In this document: positions 52,276-63,559 of the stretch, piece by piece
Position numbering within the stretch: the first letter of the stretch is position 1
Layout: each line of letters opens with the position of its first letter
Origin: Cordylochernes scorpioides
Lineage: Eukaryota > Arthropoda > Arachnida > Pseudoscorpiones > Chernetidae
NCBI GenBank assembly: GCA_030710605.1
Contig: CP092863.1
Span: forward strand, 144,414,478-144,478,477
Direction of reading: 5' to 3'
Length of the DNA stretch: 64,000 bases
Program-made: the position numbers and the translations under genes
Notes under the pieces: model-generated
Databases searched by the model: none
The model's input: only the letters and a program-made list of their open reading frames with translations
Told to the model about the DNA's origin: nothing

Positions 52276-53054
52276 TAATTGTTATGAAAATCAAAGAGAA
52301 ATTAAACAAAGTTGAATGTGATTATTTACAATTTGATGATAAAAATATAAAAAATGTTCTACTAGAATATTACCCAATTGCAAGAAAATACTGGAGGTTA
52401 TATCTATACTGAGCAATATACCTTTATGACAGAATGAATTTCGAATTTATAATATTGTCGCTTTATAAAAATAGTTGTCAGGAAAGATAAAAGTAGAAAT
52501 CAACTATATTCTTCGATGATAACAGTCTTTTACTAAAATAAAAAATAACTGAATTTATATAGAAATCACAAACCATATATGCAAATAAAACTTAGAATAT
52601 GTAACTTAAAATTATGTAAATTAACATACACATAAATACACACACAAATAAATCACTTTACAGTATATATATAATATATATAGAATTAAAATAGACAAGA
52701 TTTTTAAGATGGAATTTTATTTTATTGCAAAACAGATTAAAATTTATGAAGTACCATATAGGAAATAAAATGAAGTTCTACAATATAGCAAAATATGAAT
52801 TTGTGTCTGTGTCAATATTAAATATTATTTATGAAAAATGTTTAACTAAAATATAATTATAGTCTTTATTGCATACTCATCTTGGAGGTGATGATTATTT
52901 ACAGATTTGCTTGTTTTAAAATATAGAGCAATCCAAAAATATATCTTAAATTAAAAAGGCATATTACGCTATTATAAATCATATGTCCATAGTTCATCTA
53001 AAATTGTATTCCAAGAGTCTAGAATAAGTATCACTATAAATATAAAACCGAAAA
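52276..53054. other. AT-rich spacer
   Basis: Nothing recognised. Confidence 0.5.
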
Positions 53055-53180
53055 TTGCAGTATAACAGCGGTATGATAGATTAAACTGGCGAAACCACTG
53101 GAAGGGTTCACCACTGATGAGCCAGGCCTTCCCATTTTTTTTTCCATTGCAATAAGGGCAGTAGATATTGTTTAATTTTT
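53055..53180 (-). repeat. FB-1 repeat, single arm
   Basis: AGCGGTATGATAGATTAAAC, GGCGAAACCACTGGAAGGGT, TTGCAATAAGGGCAGTAG. Confidence 0.78.
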
Positions 53181-53437
53181 AAAAATATTTTGAGTTTTTG
53201 TATAAATATATATAAATTGAAAAATTAATATGTCTTTTAAAATTTATAAAATGAACAATTAGTAGATTATTTTCATTCTGATATATGGCAAATATCATTT
53301 TGAAAATTTCTTCGAGCAATTAGAACATTCTATTTCTCGTTCTTGATATTTCCATTGGATTTATTATATACTGACATAGTCATATTAAATCTATTTTTTA
53401 TTAAATATTTTTAAAGTCGAATCTCTAGATGTATATA
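53181..53437. other. AT-rich spacer
   Basis: No feature. Confidence 0.45.
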
Positions 53438-54856
53438 CACTGCGTGACATTGAAAATGGAACACCAAGAAATAGTGGCCAGAAAATTATGCAAATTTCAG
53501 GGTAGACGCGCCTAACCGAGTTATGCAAATGATGTAAAATGCGCAGCTCTCGTGCGCACATGGAGTAAGATATAAGGGAAGGAACTTGCAGAAAGGACAG
53601 TATTCGTGTCGTTATTTCTTCAAGGAAAATCATTGTAGAAATTTTGTTCTTGTGTCAAAAGACACGTGTAATAACAAAGAATACCAGGTCATCGTAAACG
53701 GAGGCAGTTCAAGCAGACAGACGCTTTTACGAGGGGCATGGTGATCGGACTGAAAAGGGCAGGTTGGTCCATACGTCAAATCGCAGCTGATACACTCCTT
53801 GGTGCGTTCACAGTGCACCGACTGTGGAGAAGATGGTTGGAACAAGGAAATGTGGCAATTTATAGGAATGTCGGTGCAACCAGAGTGACGTCAGCACGTG
53901 TAGATCGGCGTATCCTTCGACAAGCAGTGGCGGCCCCACAAGCCACTTGTACCGCCATCCTGCAACATGTGCAAAACACCCTAGATCATTCCATCTCGAC
54001 CAGAACCATTTCCCGTCGATTGGTTGCTAATGGCTTGCACTCATGCCGTCCGCTAAGAAGACTGCCACTGACCCCACCGAATAGGCGCCAACGTTTAGAA
54101 TGGTGCCGGGCTAGATCGACGTGGATGACGGAATGGCACAGGGTCGTGTTCTCAGATGAGTCGCGTTTCTGCTTGTCCAGTGATAGTCGCCGTGTACGCG
54201 TGTGGCGTCGACGTGGAGAAAGGTCCAATCCGGCAGCAATTGTGGAACGCCCCACCGTGCGACAACGTGGAATCATGGTTTGGGGCGCAATCGCGTATGA
54301 TTCCAGGTCACCTTTACTTCGTATTCAGGGCACTATGACGGCCCAAGGTTACGTTGATGATGTGCTGCGACCGGTGACACCCACCTACCTTCAGGGGGTA
54401 CCCAATGCCCTTTATCAGCAGGATAACGCCCGACCGCACACTGCTCGCATTAGCCAACAAGCTCTGCAAGATGTACAGATGCTTCCCTGGCCACCGTACT
54501 CTCCTGATCTCTCACCAATCGAGCACGTCTGGGACATCATTGGACGCCGTTTGCATGCCTTGCCACAGCCGCGTTCAGAAGACGAACTGTGGCAAATGGT
54601 TGAGAGGGAATGGAGAGCCATCCCTCAGGACGCCATCAGTACTCTGATTGACTCTCTACCTAGACGTGTTGCTGCGTGCATCGCCGTCCGCGGTGGTCCT
54701 ACTTGCTACTAAGCCGACGCCGTTCTCGCTCTGTATTATGACTATCATTTTGAAATAAAGATCACTTATTGTTCGTCCCTGTCTCTCTCTGTCTGCCGAG
54801 TTTCATCACTTTCTGGCCACTATTTCTTGGTGTTCCATTTTCAATGTCACGCAGTG
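53438..54856 (+). mobile_element. Tc1-like DNA transposon, copy B (complete)
   Basis: 1419 bp flanked by TA (53436-53437 and 54857-54858). The 47-bp terminal inverted repeats (53438-53484 and 54810-54856) are perfect, starting CACTGCGTGACATTGAAAAT. AATAAA lies at about 54755, after the transposase. Structure is complete, but the transposase start codon is mutated. Confidence 0.96.
53681..54712 (+). CDS. Tc1-like transposase; original start codon lost (ATA)
   Basis: Cuts and pastes the element at TA sites. The frame is open from the position matching copy A's ATG, here ATA (53681-53683), to the stop; full length would be 343 residues, the usual Tc1 size. The first ATG now is 53738, leaving 324 residues and removing 19 N-terminal ones beside the DNA-binding region. 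Numbering from 53738: helix-turn-helix GWSIRQIAADT (residues 9-19), catalytic D140 (VVFSDESRF), D229 (YQQDNARPH) and E262 (DLSPIEHVW). Only 32 residues separate the last two, against 34 in classical Tc1. The rest looks intact; the shortened protein may be inactive. Confidence 0.93.
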   Translation: MPGHRKRRQFKQTDAFTRGMVIGLKRAGWSIRQIAADTLLGAFTVHRLWRRWLEQGNVAIYRNVGATRVTSARVDRRILRQAVAAPQATCTAILQHVQNTLDHSISTRTISRRLVANGLHSCRPLRRLPLTPPNRRQRLEWCRARSTWMTEWHRVVFSDESRFCLSSDSRRVRVWRRRGERSNPAAIVERPTVRQRGIMVWGAIAYDSRSPLLRIQGTMTAQGYVDDVLRPVTPTYLQGVPNALYQQDNARPHTARISQQALQDVQMLPWPPYSPDLSPIEHVWDIIGRRLHALPQPRSEDELWQMVEREWRAIPQDAISTLIDSLPRRVAACIAVRGGPTCY

Positions 54857-55809
54857 TATATATATGTTATAATTATTTTGTTTTGTTGTTGAAAAAGATA
54901 GAGCATTTAAGGTGCAGTAGTGAAAAAGGAAATATTTTAATAATTCAGTTATTTGTTTTTATATTTCAGCATTATTGTAAAATATGTCCTATATGGCTTT
55001 TGTGCTATGGGAATATTATCTAAAATAGATATGCAAATTGGGTTGGTCTTTATGCATTCTATATCAAAATTATGTTTAAAGAAAACATTCCTATATTTAT
55101 GCAAAATATCTGAAATTGTTTGATTAGAGAAATTTGGGTTAATATCTACTTTACTAAGGTCTAAATATGAGTTATAATTGATAATAGGGCATGGATTTTG
55201 TATATTATATGAGTTAGAATCAATAATGGGATTTGAAGTAGGATTTATAAGTTTAACATTTGTAGTTGGTATATATATATATATATAAAGAAAGAGAGAG
55301 ATAGTGAAGGCGTCAATAAAAAGAAAAGAAAAAAATCCCTAAAATTCCTAAGGAGGAAAAGTTTATTGAATTTTAAGAATTCGAGAATTAAATTTTATCT
55401 ATGAGACGAAAATTTCTCAAAATTTTTTTATTAGTATTTTTTTTATGATAGTACAGAATATGGAGTATTAATTAACATTACTATACTTGGTCTGCTTCCA
55501 TGAAAGTCATAAAATCCGTCGTTTGGTTGAGAGTTTATGGGAAGCTAGTAAATCCTGAGATTATACCCCTAGGCATTGAAACCTAGCCCATACCTGGCTC
55601 ACTACATTTTATATCTTCGAACTTCTCTAAAATCGAAACCCTTAAAATTTATTATTTTTATATATTATCTCTACGCTATGTATATATATGTTATATAAAT
55701 AAAAATAGAAATGAGATTTTCTGCTTGAATTTTGGATCATCTTGATGATTATGCTATGGTGATTAAATTTCTTGAAAGAATAATAATAAAAATAGTCTTG
55801 ATAAGATAT
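54857..55809. other. AT-rich spacer with an FB-2 fragment
   Basis: 54875-54930 has TTTGTTGTTGAAAAAGATAG and GTGCAGTAGTGAAAAAGG (FB-2 end). 55490-55620 is slightly less AT-rich (CCGTCGTTTGGTTGAGAG) but unassigned. Confidence 0.5.
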
Positions 55810-56005
55810 TGCTTTAATTGAGCTTATGGGATATATATAAAAAAACATAGTTTGATAAAAGTACTGCCTGGCTTAAGGCGTAAGAATAAAAAAGGAAAAG
55901 TTTATTTACATAATGTACAAAGGTTTTAAGCCGGCCAACGGGGATCAACAACAATGATTTTATATAGTGGATGCGTGACCTCTGGCGGTCGATTTAGCAG
56001 AGTAT
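55810..56005 (+). repeat. GCCGGC-family repeat
   Basis: CTGCCTGGCTTAAGGCGTAA, TTTAAGCCGGCCAACGGGGA, GTGACCTCTGGCGGTCGATT. Confidence 0.85.
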
Positions 56006-56089
56006 TTGTATCTATGAAATTATAATTAAAAATAAAATATTTTTATACAACAATTTTAAATTAAAAATATTTTAATCTAACATATATAT

Positions 56090-56220
56090 ATTATGATGCA
56101 CTAGCGCGCCATCTGTTATGAAAATTCAAAACTATTTTAGACGCGTAAGATTCTTTTTGAAATTAAAAAAATTCTACTGCAGTAGTACGCGTCTAAAATA
56201 GTTTCGAATTTTCATATATT
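56090..56220. repeat. FB-1 foldback, very short form
   Basis: ATGCACTAGCGCGCCATCTG, ACTATTTTAGACGCGTAAGA, then after a short centre the reverse ACGCGTCTAAAATAGTTTCG. Confidence 0.75.
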
Positions 56221-56269
56221 TTTGAGAATAGAGCAATACATATATTAAATTATTTTAAAATGCTTATTT

Positions 56270-56410
56270 TCCATATTTACTTTCTTGATTAATCGAAAAT
56301 GAGTATTTGACCAATTCTGTAATAATTAAAAATAAGCGAATAGTTGATTATTATTCCGACAGATGGCGCAAGCCATCAGCAACTCTTAGTTGCACGTTCA
56401 GGAGATATAT
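56270..56410. repeat. HH-B repeat, middle and end
   Basis: ACCAATTCTGTAATAATTAA, TTCCGACAGATGGCGCAAGC, TTGCACGTTCAGGAGATAT. Confidence 0.7.
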
Positions 56411-56489
56411 TTTTCTTCATTATACAGACTGTTACCAAATTTGAAGAATCATATTCTAGACTTTGCATATCTCTGAGTATGTAAATAAG

Positions 56490-56550
56490 GTATTATTATT
56501 ATTTGCCGCGACGTTTCGATGCCTATCCGGATTCATTCGGAATATAAAAT
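56490..56550 (-). repeat. Decayed hammerhead-like motif of another type
   Basis: Minus strand: CGAATGAATCCGGATAGGCA, then TCGAAACGTCGCGG. GAAACGTC is the canonical 3' half with C at nucleotide 17; the box is altered. Confidence 0.35.
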
Positions 56551-56571
56551 AGTCAATAGTATGAAGTCAAA

Positions 56572-56626
56572 GCCCGCCCTGGACTGACAAGGATCATTAG
56601 CCCGAAACCATGATCTCCAGATGGGC
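56572..56626 (+). ncRNA. Hammerhead-like ribozyme (HH-D copy 2), G8 mutated
   Basis: Box CTGACAA (56584-56590), GAA 56604-56606, ACCATGAT 56607-56614, C56615 as nucleotide 17. Stem I inner helix CTGGA (56579-56583) with TCCAG (56616-56620), outer helix GCCC (56572-56575) with GGGC (56623-56626). Stem II is decayed. Stem I carries two paired changes relative to 35542-35596. Confidence 0.5.
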
Positions 56627-56760
56627 GTTTCTAAGTTTGCTAAACCTGGTGTTGTGGCTTTGTCACCTGACCTAGTCCGCTAAATTACGGAGACGAATAA
56701 TCGGAGGTGTTTATATATGAGCGTCCATTTTGACGATAGAGATAGCCTTTATTTTTTATG
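56572..56760 (+). repeat. HH-D repeat, single arm
   Basis: Ribozyme-like core followed by the arm sequence (GTGTTGTGGCTTTGTCACCT, then GCGTCCATTTTGACGATAG). Lacks the mirrored left arm. Confidence 0.75.
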
Positions 56761-56857
56761 AATATATTTCCTATAGTTTTTTATATTTTATTCTTAAATC
56801 GGATATATGTGAACTATAATGACAACGAAATGTCTTAAATGATAAATCATAAAGCTA

Positions 56858-57426
56858 CACTCATGGGACGAATCTTGAGTAAGTGGAAAGTCTTCGATGT
56901 CACCAGTCGTCTGTATATTTTTTGAAGGAGACAGAGGTAATTTTTCTCACACTTGGTCATCTCGTGTGTCTTCAATAAAGGTCACTGTAATATCTTTCAG
57001 AGTTATTGTCTCAATTCTGATATACATGCTGAAAGTTACAAATTCCTTAAGTTTTGTTCTTTAGTGTATACACACTTGGTTATCTCGAGTCTTCAATAAA
57101 GGTCACTGTAATATCTTTCAGAGTTATTGTCTCAATCCCGATATACATGCTGAAAGGTACAACTTTCTCAAGTTTTGTCCATGGGTGTATACACACTTAG
57201 TTATCTCGAGTCTTCAATAAAGGTCACTGTAATATCTTTCAGAGTTATTGTCTCAATCCCGATATACATGCTAAAAGGTACAACTTCCTTAAGTTTTGTC
57301 CATGAGTGTATATTGGTTATCTCGTATGTCTACAATAGAGGTCACTGTAATATCTTTCAGAGTTATTGTCTAAATACTGATATACATGCTGAAAGGTACA
57401 ACTTCCTCACGTTTTGTCCATGAGTG
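56858..57426. mobile_element. MITE with four 123-bp-type units
   Basis: Left end CACTCATGGGACGAATCTTG with the family's CTTCGATGTCACCAGTCGTC middle, then about four units in reverse orientation, closing GTCCATGAGTG (57426) and TA. Confidence 0.88.
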
Positions 57427-58831
57427 TATATGGGCGAGTCATCAGCTTTATTAACAAATATAAATGACGGCTTGACAATATTCCCCCATCTTCAATAATA
57501 ATGTAATAATAAATTATTAATTATTATTAGTACAAAAACATTATTATTAAAATGTAACACATAAAAGCCAGTACTATATATAAATATCGAATCATTTTAT
57601 CAATTATTTCCATCGAGTTCTTTAAAAGTAAAGAGATGTAAATAAAATTATTATAAAATTTTGGAAAATAAATGGGTATAAATTTATATTATAGTTTTCC
57701 CCAGTGATGAGCCAGTGGCTTCAAAAATATCTCTTTATTTTGAAGAATAAATGTCATTAATTCTTCGCCATAAAATATATATTTACAAATATAATTAATA
57801 TATTTTTAATAATAATATTTATATAATAAGTTGAAATTTCATTTAAAACCATTAAGCAAGCATTTGAATAAATTCGCTTTTGAGACCCGATTGTTTCGAT
57901 AAAAATAAAAATTCATATTCAATTAATTATTATAAGGTTTTTATATAAACTTTCATAATAATCCAAGCTAAAATAATTCTAAAGATTTCATTATGAATGA
58001 AAATATATGTATTATTTTAATATTGAATATATATTAATTATATGTATCCCTTTTTTCGTTAAAAAAATTATTAAATTCGTATTTATTATTCATTTATTGA
58101 TATATGTAAATATGTATTAATATTATAATTAATATTTTTGATATTAATAAATAAATTTTATTCACATATTATATATATATAGATATTAAATATTAGGCAA
58201 TCAAAGAAAAATCTGTTATTTTTTCCCTCTTAATCTATCTATCTTGAAGCTCTTAGTGTTTTTATTTTCTTTTTTTTATGTCATCTTAACTCTATCGTTT
58301 GATACAATCAATTTCCACAGATTATTTGTGGTCATTTTACCGGATTACATTGGCAACACTGTTTGAAATATACCCAATCCTTTCAAGTTTATTGGATATC
58401 ACATTTATTTATTTTGTTACCAATTGATATAAATTTATGTTTATTTTATTAATAAATGTATATTTTATATGAATATAATTATTAATGTACTCTTTGAATA
58501 GTCTATTTATTTTTTTATTAAATTAACAAGCCTTTTTTTTTTTTAATTGAAACTTCTTCTAACAGGCATTTCTCTAGGTGTTAACATTTAAAATATAATA
58601 TTTCAAAACTTAGATATGATATTTCAATATTTCATTTATTTTTCTATATTATAATTCATATATGTATTGAATATCTGCAAATATCATTTCGAATAAGAAG
58701 AAACATTTGAATTTCATTAATAATATTAGCAAAAAGAAGCTTCTATCTTTAATATAATTGCAGCAAGACTATGCAATTTACAGATATTTTTTTCCAGAAC
58801 ATGTGAATTAATATTAGCTTATATATATATA
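57427..58831. other. AT-rich spacer
   Basis: 1.4 kb of low-complexity A/T sequence; no gene or repeat recognised. Confidence 0.5.
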
Positions 58832-59274
58832 TATTCATGGACAGAAATTAAGGAAGTTTTACCTTTTACCATTTATATTGGGATTCCGACAATAACTCTG
58901 GAAGATATTACAGTGACCTTCATTGAAGACATACGAGATAACCAAGTGTGTATACACTCATTGACAAAACTTAAGGAAGTTGTACCTTTTACCATGTATA
59001 TTGGGATTCCGACAATAACTCTGAAAGATATTACAGTGACCTTTATTGAAGACACACGAGATAACCAAGTGTGTATACACTCATGGACAAAACCTAAGGA
59101 AGTTGTACCTTTTAGCATTATATCAGGATTCAGACAATAACTCTGAAAGATATTACAGTGACCTTTATTGAAGACATACGACATAACCAAGTTTAAACAA
59201 ATTTGCCTCTATCTCCTTCATAAAAACAGTCGACATCAATGAATTTCTACTTCCTTAAATTTTGTATATGAGTG
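58832..59274. mobile_element. MITE with three 123-bp units
   Basis: Degenerate left end TATTCATGGACAGAAATTAA, units with GTGTATACACTCATGGACAA, right side CGACATCAATGAATTTCTAC and TATATGAGTG. Confidence 0.85.
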
Positions 59275-59523
59275 TATATAGCGAAACTCGTTTTTAAAAT
59301 TCAGCCAAAAAGAAATTTTTACATCATGATTTTTAGACTTTGATCCTAATCATACAGAGAGAGAGAGAGATTGAAATTGAATTTACTTTCACTGACCGTA
59401 CATATGAAATTATATAGGGTTAATACACACATATTTAAAAAAATAAAATTAAATACTATTTTCATCAGACGAATCCCACTGATGTTTGTCTGGTATGATG
59501 TCACGTCCTGAAGTCGGACAGAT

Positions 59524-59670
59524 CTACCCGACTATTTCCATGTCGAGGAATAGCTTCAGAACAGACCTCTGCTCAGGTGACAAGTACTCGTCCTCCCTGT
59601 TAGAAGGGGAGACTATCTCCTCCCTATAATAGTCTCTATACAGAGGTTCTAGGATGGTGTTGGTATTCAA
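59524..59670 (-). other. Protein-like open stretch, unassigned
   Basis: Minus strand, 48 codons then TAG: begins LNTNTILEPLYRDYYREE and ends VLKLFLDMEIVG. Composition is unlike the AT-rich surroundings and looks like real protein, acidic and helical. I know no family for it. It may be an exon or transposon remnant; it abuts an HH-D repeat. Confidence 0.3.
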
Positions 59671-59885
59671 TAGATAAAGTCAACTATCAGCCCAACCTTT
59701 CCGGTTTAAACACCTTTTTGGAAAATTCGACCGATTTCATAACCCTCTCATAAGATGTTATAATATCGAAGCCGTCCCTGTATTGATGAAGGCCATAGCT
59801 CGAAACCATGTTAAACAAGTTGTTGGGTTTTTGTCTGAATATACAAAATCTGATGTTGTGGCATATTTTTATCACCACTATTTCA
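59645..59885 (+). repeat. HH-D repeat, diverged
   Basis: TTGATGA (59783-59789), GGC/GCT stem, CGAAACCATG (59801-59810), then GATGTTGTGGCATATTTTTA. Core order kept, C3 changed to T, helices weak. Confidence 0.55.
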
Positions 59886-60104
59886 CTAGGTTAATAACCA
59901 AAATGTATTGTTTTAATGCTTATTTAAAGAGAGGTCCCACCTTTGATGCATGAATGCCAATATCTAGTAACTTCATGTTATATAAATTATTGTAACATGA
60001 AGTTAGTTGCAGAAAGATTATATATATATACACCAAAATATGCACCTCTTTTTTAAATTGTATATTAGAACGATGGTATTATACATCACCTTAATAAAAA
60101 AGCT

Positions 60105-60330
60105 TTACTAGTAATGATAAAGTAGAAGCGACAATACCAGTTTAGACAAATTCAAACAAGAATCAACTTGTATACCATGGCTTATGGCTATAGCTTTCAT
60201 CAGTACATAGGCGGCTTCGATTTCATTACATCCTATGAGAAAGGTTATGAAATTGGTTGAATTTACCAAACTGGTGTTTAAGATAGTGAAGTGGCAAGGA
60301 CCGATAAAAACACAATTATAGAAAGAGGTG
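60105..60330 (-). repeat. HH-D repeat, diverged, reverse
   Basis: Minus strand near 60210-60170: CTGATGA is intact but GAAA is decayed (CATAAGCCATGGTATAC). ACAATACCAGTTTAGACAAA marks the arm. Confidence 0.55.
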
Positions 60331-60354
60331 CGCCTCATTTAGTACATAAATAAA

Positions 60355-60475
60355 TTAACACAAAGCAATAACGCGCCATCTATACATATAAAATGAAAGG
60401 ATTTAAAAGCACGAATGTTTCTTTTATACATAATTCAAACTTCTACTGTCCTTACTGCGTTGAATTATATTCATT
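60355..60475. repeat. FB-1 fragment
   Basis: AACGCGCCATCTATACATAT, ATTTAAAAGCACGAATGTTT, CTACTGTCCTTACTGCGTTG. Confidence 0.65.
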
Positions 60476-60586
60476 TTATACATAAATGAATGTATTACAA
60501 TTACACCACAACAGTACTCTATTCAGTATAATATGACAATATAGTAATTTGAGACAAAAGGCGATCCATCAAATAAGTTTATATAA

Positions 60587-60770
60587 AAAGGGTGTACCTG
60601 GATCTGTAAAGAGAGAAAAAAAAATTCTCAAAATATTTCGAGAGAGAGATTGCTCCCTCCTATATATGCCTAATATTGATCAATTTATATTGATGAAAAG
60701 GAAGTAATCTTCTGAAATATTTTGAGAAAATTTGTTTTTTCTCTCTTTACAGGTCTAGGTATTCCCTTTT
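60587..60770. mobile_element. Small element with ~50-bp inverted ends
   Basis: Left AAAAGGGTGTACCTGGATCT, GTAAAGAGAG; right CTCTCTTTAC, AGGTCTAGGTATTCCCTTTT. Inner parts also pair (CTCAAAATATTT with AAATATTTTGAG). No target duplication is clear. Confidence 0.65.
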
Positions 60771-61290
60771 ATATAAATGTAGTAATTAATATAATGATAT
60801 TAAAGAATGGATATTGGAAGTAAAGGATGGTATGATGAGGAACGATGGAATGTGTTAATAAAGGTGCAGGCAGATCAATTGTCCACTGACCTTAGGGTTA
60901 GTGCATACTGCTCTGTGGATTATTGGATTACTGATGATGTGGTCTTTGTCTTCTTGATTGGCTGTTGTTTGGTCTTCTTTCTTATTCTTTATGATTATGG
61001 GTGTGTGTGTTATTGTCTGCTTAATTGATAGGTTATATGGATTGTTTATTTTGTTAGTTGTTTGTTGGAATTGTAAACAATTTATATACAATGGTTTGTG
61101 TCGTATTGTTGGATTGTAAACGTGTGGTTATCTCAATCAATAAGCACTATAGATTTTTGATTAAAAAGGCTAATTTATTTGCATCAAAACTATGCAACTT
61201 GTTGATAATTTTTCAAAGAACATGCATATTAATATTAGGTAATATATATATATATATTATATAAAAATATTATATTATTTTAAATTATAA
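60771..61290. other. Spacer
   Basis: 60807-61028 is open on the plus strand, G/T-rich and without a recognisable domain; not called. Confidence 0.4.
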
Positions 61291-61294
61291 TTCC

Positions 61295-61410
61295 ATAGAT
61301 TCAAATACTCTGCTAAATCGACCGCCAGAGGTCACTCATCCCCTATAAAAACTCGTTGTTGTTTTATCCCAATGGCCACTCAAACCTTTTGTACATTATA
61401 AGGTATTATA
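61295..61410 (-). repeat. GCCGGC-family repeat, truncated
   Basis: AATCGACCGCCAGAGGTCAC, CCAATGGCCACTCAAACC. Cut by the HH-A foldback that follows. Confidence 0.75.
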
Positions 61411-61620
61411 ACATATTAATGTGTGTCAACAACAAACTCAACGCCACATAACGTCGCTGAGTTTGTTGTTGACACACATTAAATATGTTATAATACCTTG
61501 AAAAAAGTTGGCGTTCAGCCAACTGAAATATTGGTAAAATAAATGATATTTTGATCCAATAAATGCTTTTTTTTATTGAATATCTATTTATGGAGAGATT
61601 GCTCTATTTTCAACACTATA
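61400..61620. repeat. HH-A foldback
   Basis: Tip GTGTGTCAACAACAAACTCA with reverse GAGTTTGTTGTTGACACACA; right arm continues GCGTTCAGCCAACTGAAATA and ATTGCTCTATTTTC. The left arm lost its core. Confidence 0.8.
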
Positions 61621-62868
61621 GTTAGTGGTCAATTGTTGGATTTTATATATAATTTGCTGTGTTCATGTATTTATAATTCGTACTAACTATGGGTTGTGTT
61701 TCATTGTTGGATTGTAAAGCTATGGTTTTATAATAATTTATTTAAACTATGGTTTGTTTTCAAATGTGTTTTTTATATTGAGATGTTAACTTATTGATAC
61801 CTACTATGTCTTGTTTGCCATTTTTTAACTATTTCTGGTGTCAACTAGATTGAATGCAATATTTTTTCCCGATAATTTCATAAACGATAATTACCTAATT
61901 AATATCTAAATCAACAGAAAGAACTTTCAAAAAATAAAAAAGTATGATGCATTATTAATAAAGTAAATAGTATATATTACCAATTCTCTAGCGTAAAACA
62001 CACAACTAAGCAATATGTAAAATGTTATTTGCATAACACGTAGAAATGTGAAAGGTAAAAACGAAAGCAATTTGCCTCGTGAAGATTTAATTATGTATTT
62101 TAATTATAAGTGATAAGTGGGAAGGTTTTATTTGCTCCGTGTATTAGTGAATATTGATTTGGCTTTAATCCCTTCTGTCAACAAACTCATGATAATTATA
62201 CAAAATAGTTAAAGTTTTTTGGCTTAGCTAAACACTTAAGACTTCTCGCTTAGATTTTTGCATCAATTTTAAATGAGAATTGGTTTTAAGAATATCTAAT
62301 TATGAAGAAAACTATTGATTAAATGTATTTAACTGTATTTGTCAGTGTTTTATTTATAAATACTGATTGAGTATAGAAAGGTATTTTTTTTTAATAAATA
62401 CAAATTAAATAGAAATACTTCACAAACGTCAATTTATCTCTTTATCTCTTCAAAAGAAACAATCTTTTGTTCGAATTAAAAAAAAAGGGAAAATGTCTTG
62501 TTCAATTATGATGAACTTTTCCAGCGGTTTCGCCAGTTTAATAATCAATACCGATTTTAATAGTATATTTAACTTTTTGATTATAGGTCTTGCATTTTGA
62601 AGAGATTCTTAGTAAAGATATTTTATTAAAAATATAAAAATTCGAGTTTAGCTTATTGTTTCCCTTTTTTGAACTTTCCCCCTTACTTTTTATTTTCGCT
62701 TTTGTGTGCTAGTAGTCATGATTGATTATATTTGCATATAATATTCGATTATCCTGTAGAAGGGTCGTTAGAGTGAAAATTATATTAAAGTTAAGTCAGT
62801 CAGTTAAAACCAGTGAGGCTGTTTTGTCATTCTTTGATTTAAACAGCTTGCTGCTACATCGCACCTAG
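61621..62868. other. AT-rich spacer
   Basis: A degenerate duplication around TTGTTGGATT(T/G)TA (61062-61140 and 61630-61760). An FB-1 scrap at 62520-62545 (CAGCGGTTTCGCCAGTTTAA). No gene. Confidence 0.45.
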
Positions 62869-63054
62869 AGAAATCTCAGTAGTCAATCCGCAGATCTGGT
62901 GTACAGTCACATTAAGCTCTGCCAGAAATCATCAACATCAAAGACCAGACAGAAGGCTAAGGAGCTAGACGGTACCCGAAAGCTTGAAGTGTTGGTGATA
63001 AAAGAAGACACTTATCCTTATAGACTTGTTGTTTATTCTGATATAATATCTTGA
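62869..63054 (+). other. Open stretch with less AT-rich composition, unassigned
   Basis: 61 codons between stops. The middle reads VYSHIKLCQKSSTSKTRQ and KELDGTRKLEVLVIKEDT. Upstream sequence from about 62790 is also less AT-rich. No ATG near the start, so it could only be an internal exon or a remnant. No family recognised. Confidence 0.2.
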
Positions 63055-63099
63055 TCATTTTTACATATTGTTAACTCTGTTGCGTATATTATATGCAAA

Positions 63100-63220
63100 T
63101 CTGAACCAATTCGGGCTGTTTTCACTCGTCAGTGAAGTGCAGGCTCTATCTCAACGACCAAATATTTGTTTTAAGACTTTCTGATAAACATAGAAATGAG
63201 TGTTTATAATTAAAATATTT
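63100..63220 (-). repeat. HH-B-like remnant
   Basis: Minus strand: CTCAACG-type flank, then CACTGACGAGTG and CAGCCCGAATTGG. Box CTGACGA is kept, GAAA is lost. Confidence 0.5.
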
Positions 63221-63269
63221 ATAAAATCATTTTAAAATAGATATATATTTTGAAAATAAAGTAATCCAT

Positions 63270-63550
63270 AAATAAATCTTTAATTTAAAAGGCATATATT
63301 GGATCAAAATATCATTTATTTTACCAATATTTCATTTGGCTGAACGCCAAACATTATCAAGGTGTTATAACCTTTTTATGTGTTCCTAGAACAAACTCAA
63401 AGCTACATAACGTCAATAGAAATAAGTTTAAAAAGTGTTGTTGACACACATTAATATGTTATAATACCTTGATAAAGGTTGGCGTTCAGTCAACTGAAAT
63501 ATTGGTAAAATAAATGATATTTTGATTCAATATATGCCTTTTTAATTAAA
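63270..63550. repeat. HH-A foldback, diverged
   Basis: Left GGCATATATTGGATCAAAAT to AAGGTGTTATAACC; right TTATAATACCTTGATAAAGG, GCGTTCAGTCAACTGAAATA, GATTCAATATATGCC. Confidence 0.8.
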
Positions 63551-63559
63551 GGAAATAAA

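Noticed and set aside
60807-61028. A membrane protein gene at 60.8 kb
   Set aside because: G/T-rich low-complexity reading with no domain, promoter or splice context.
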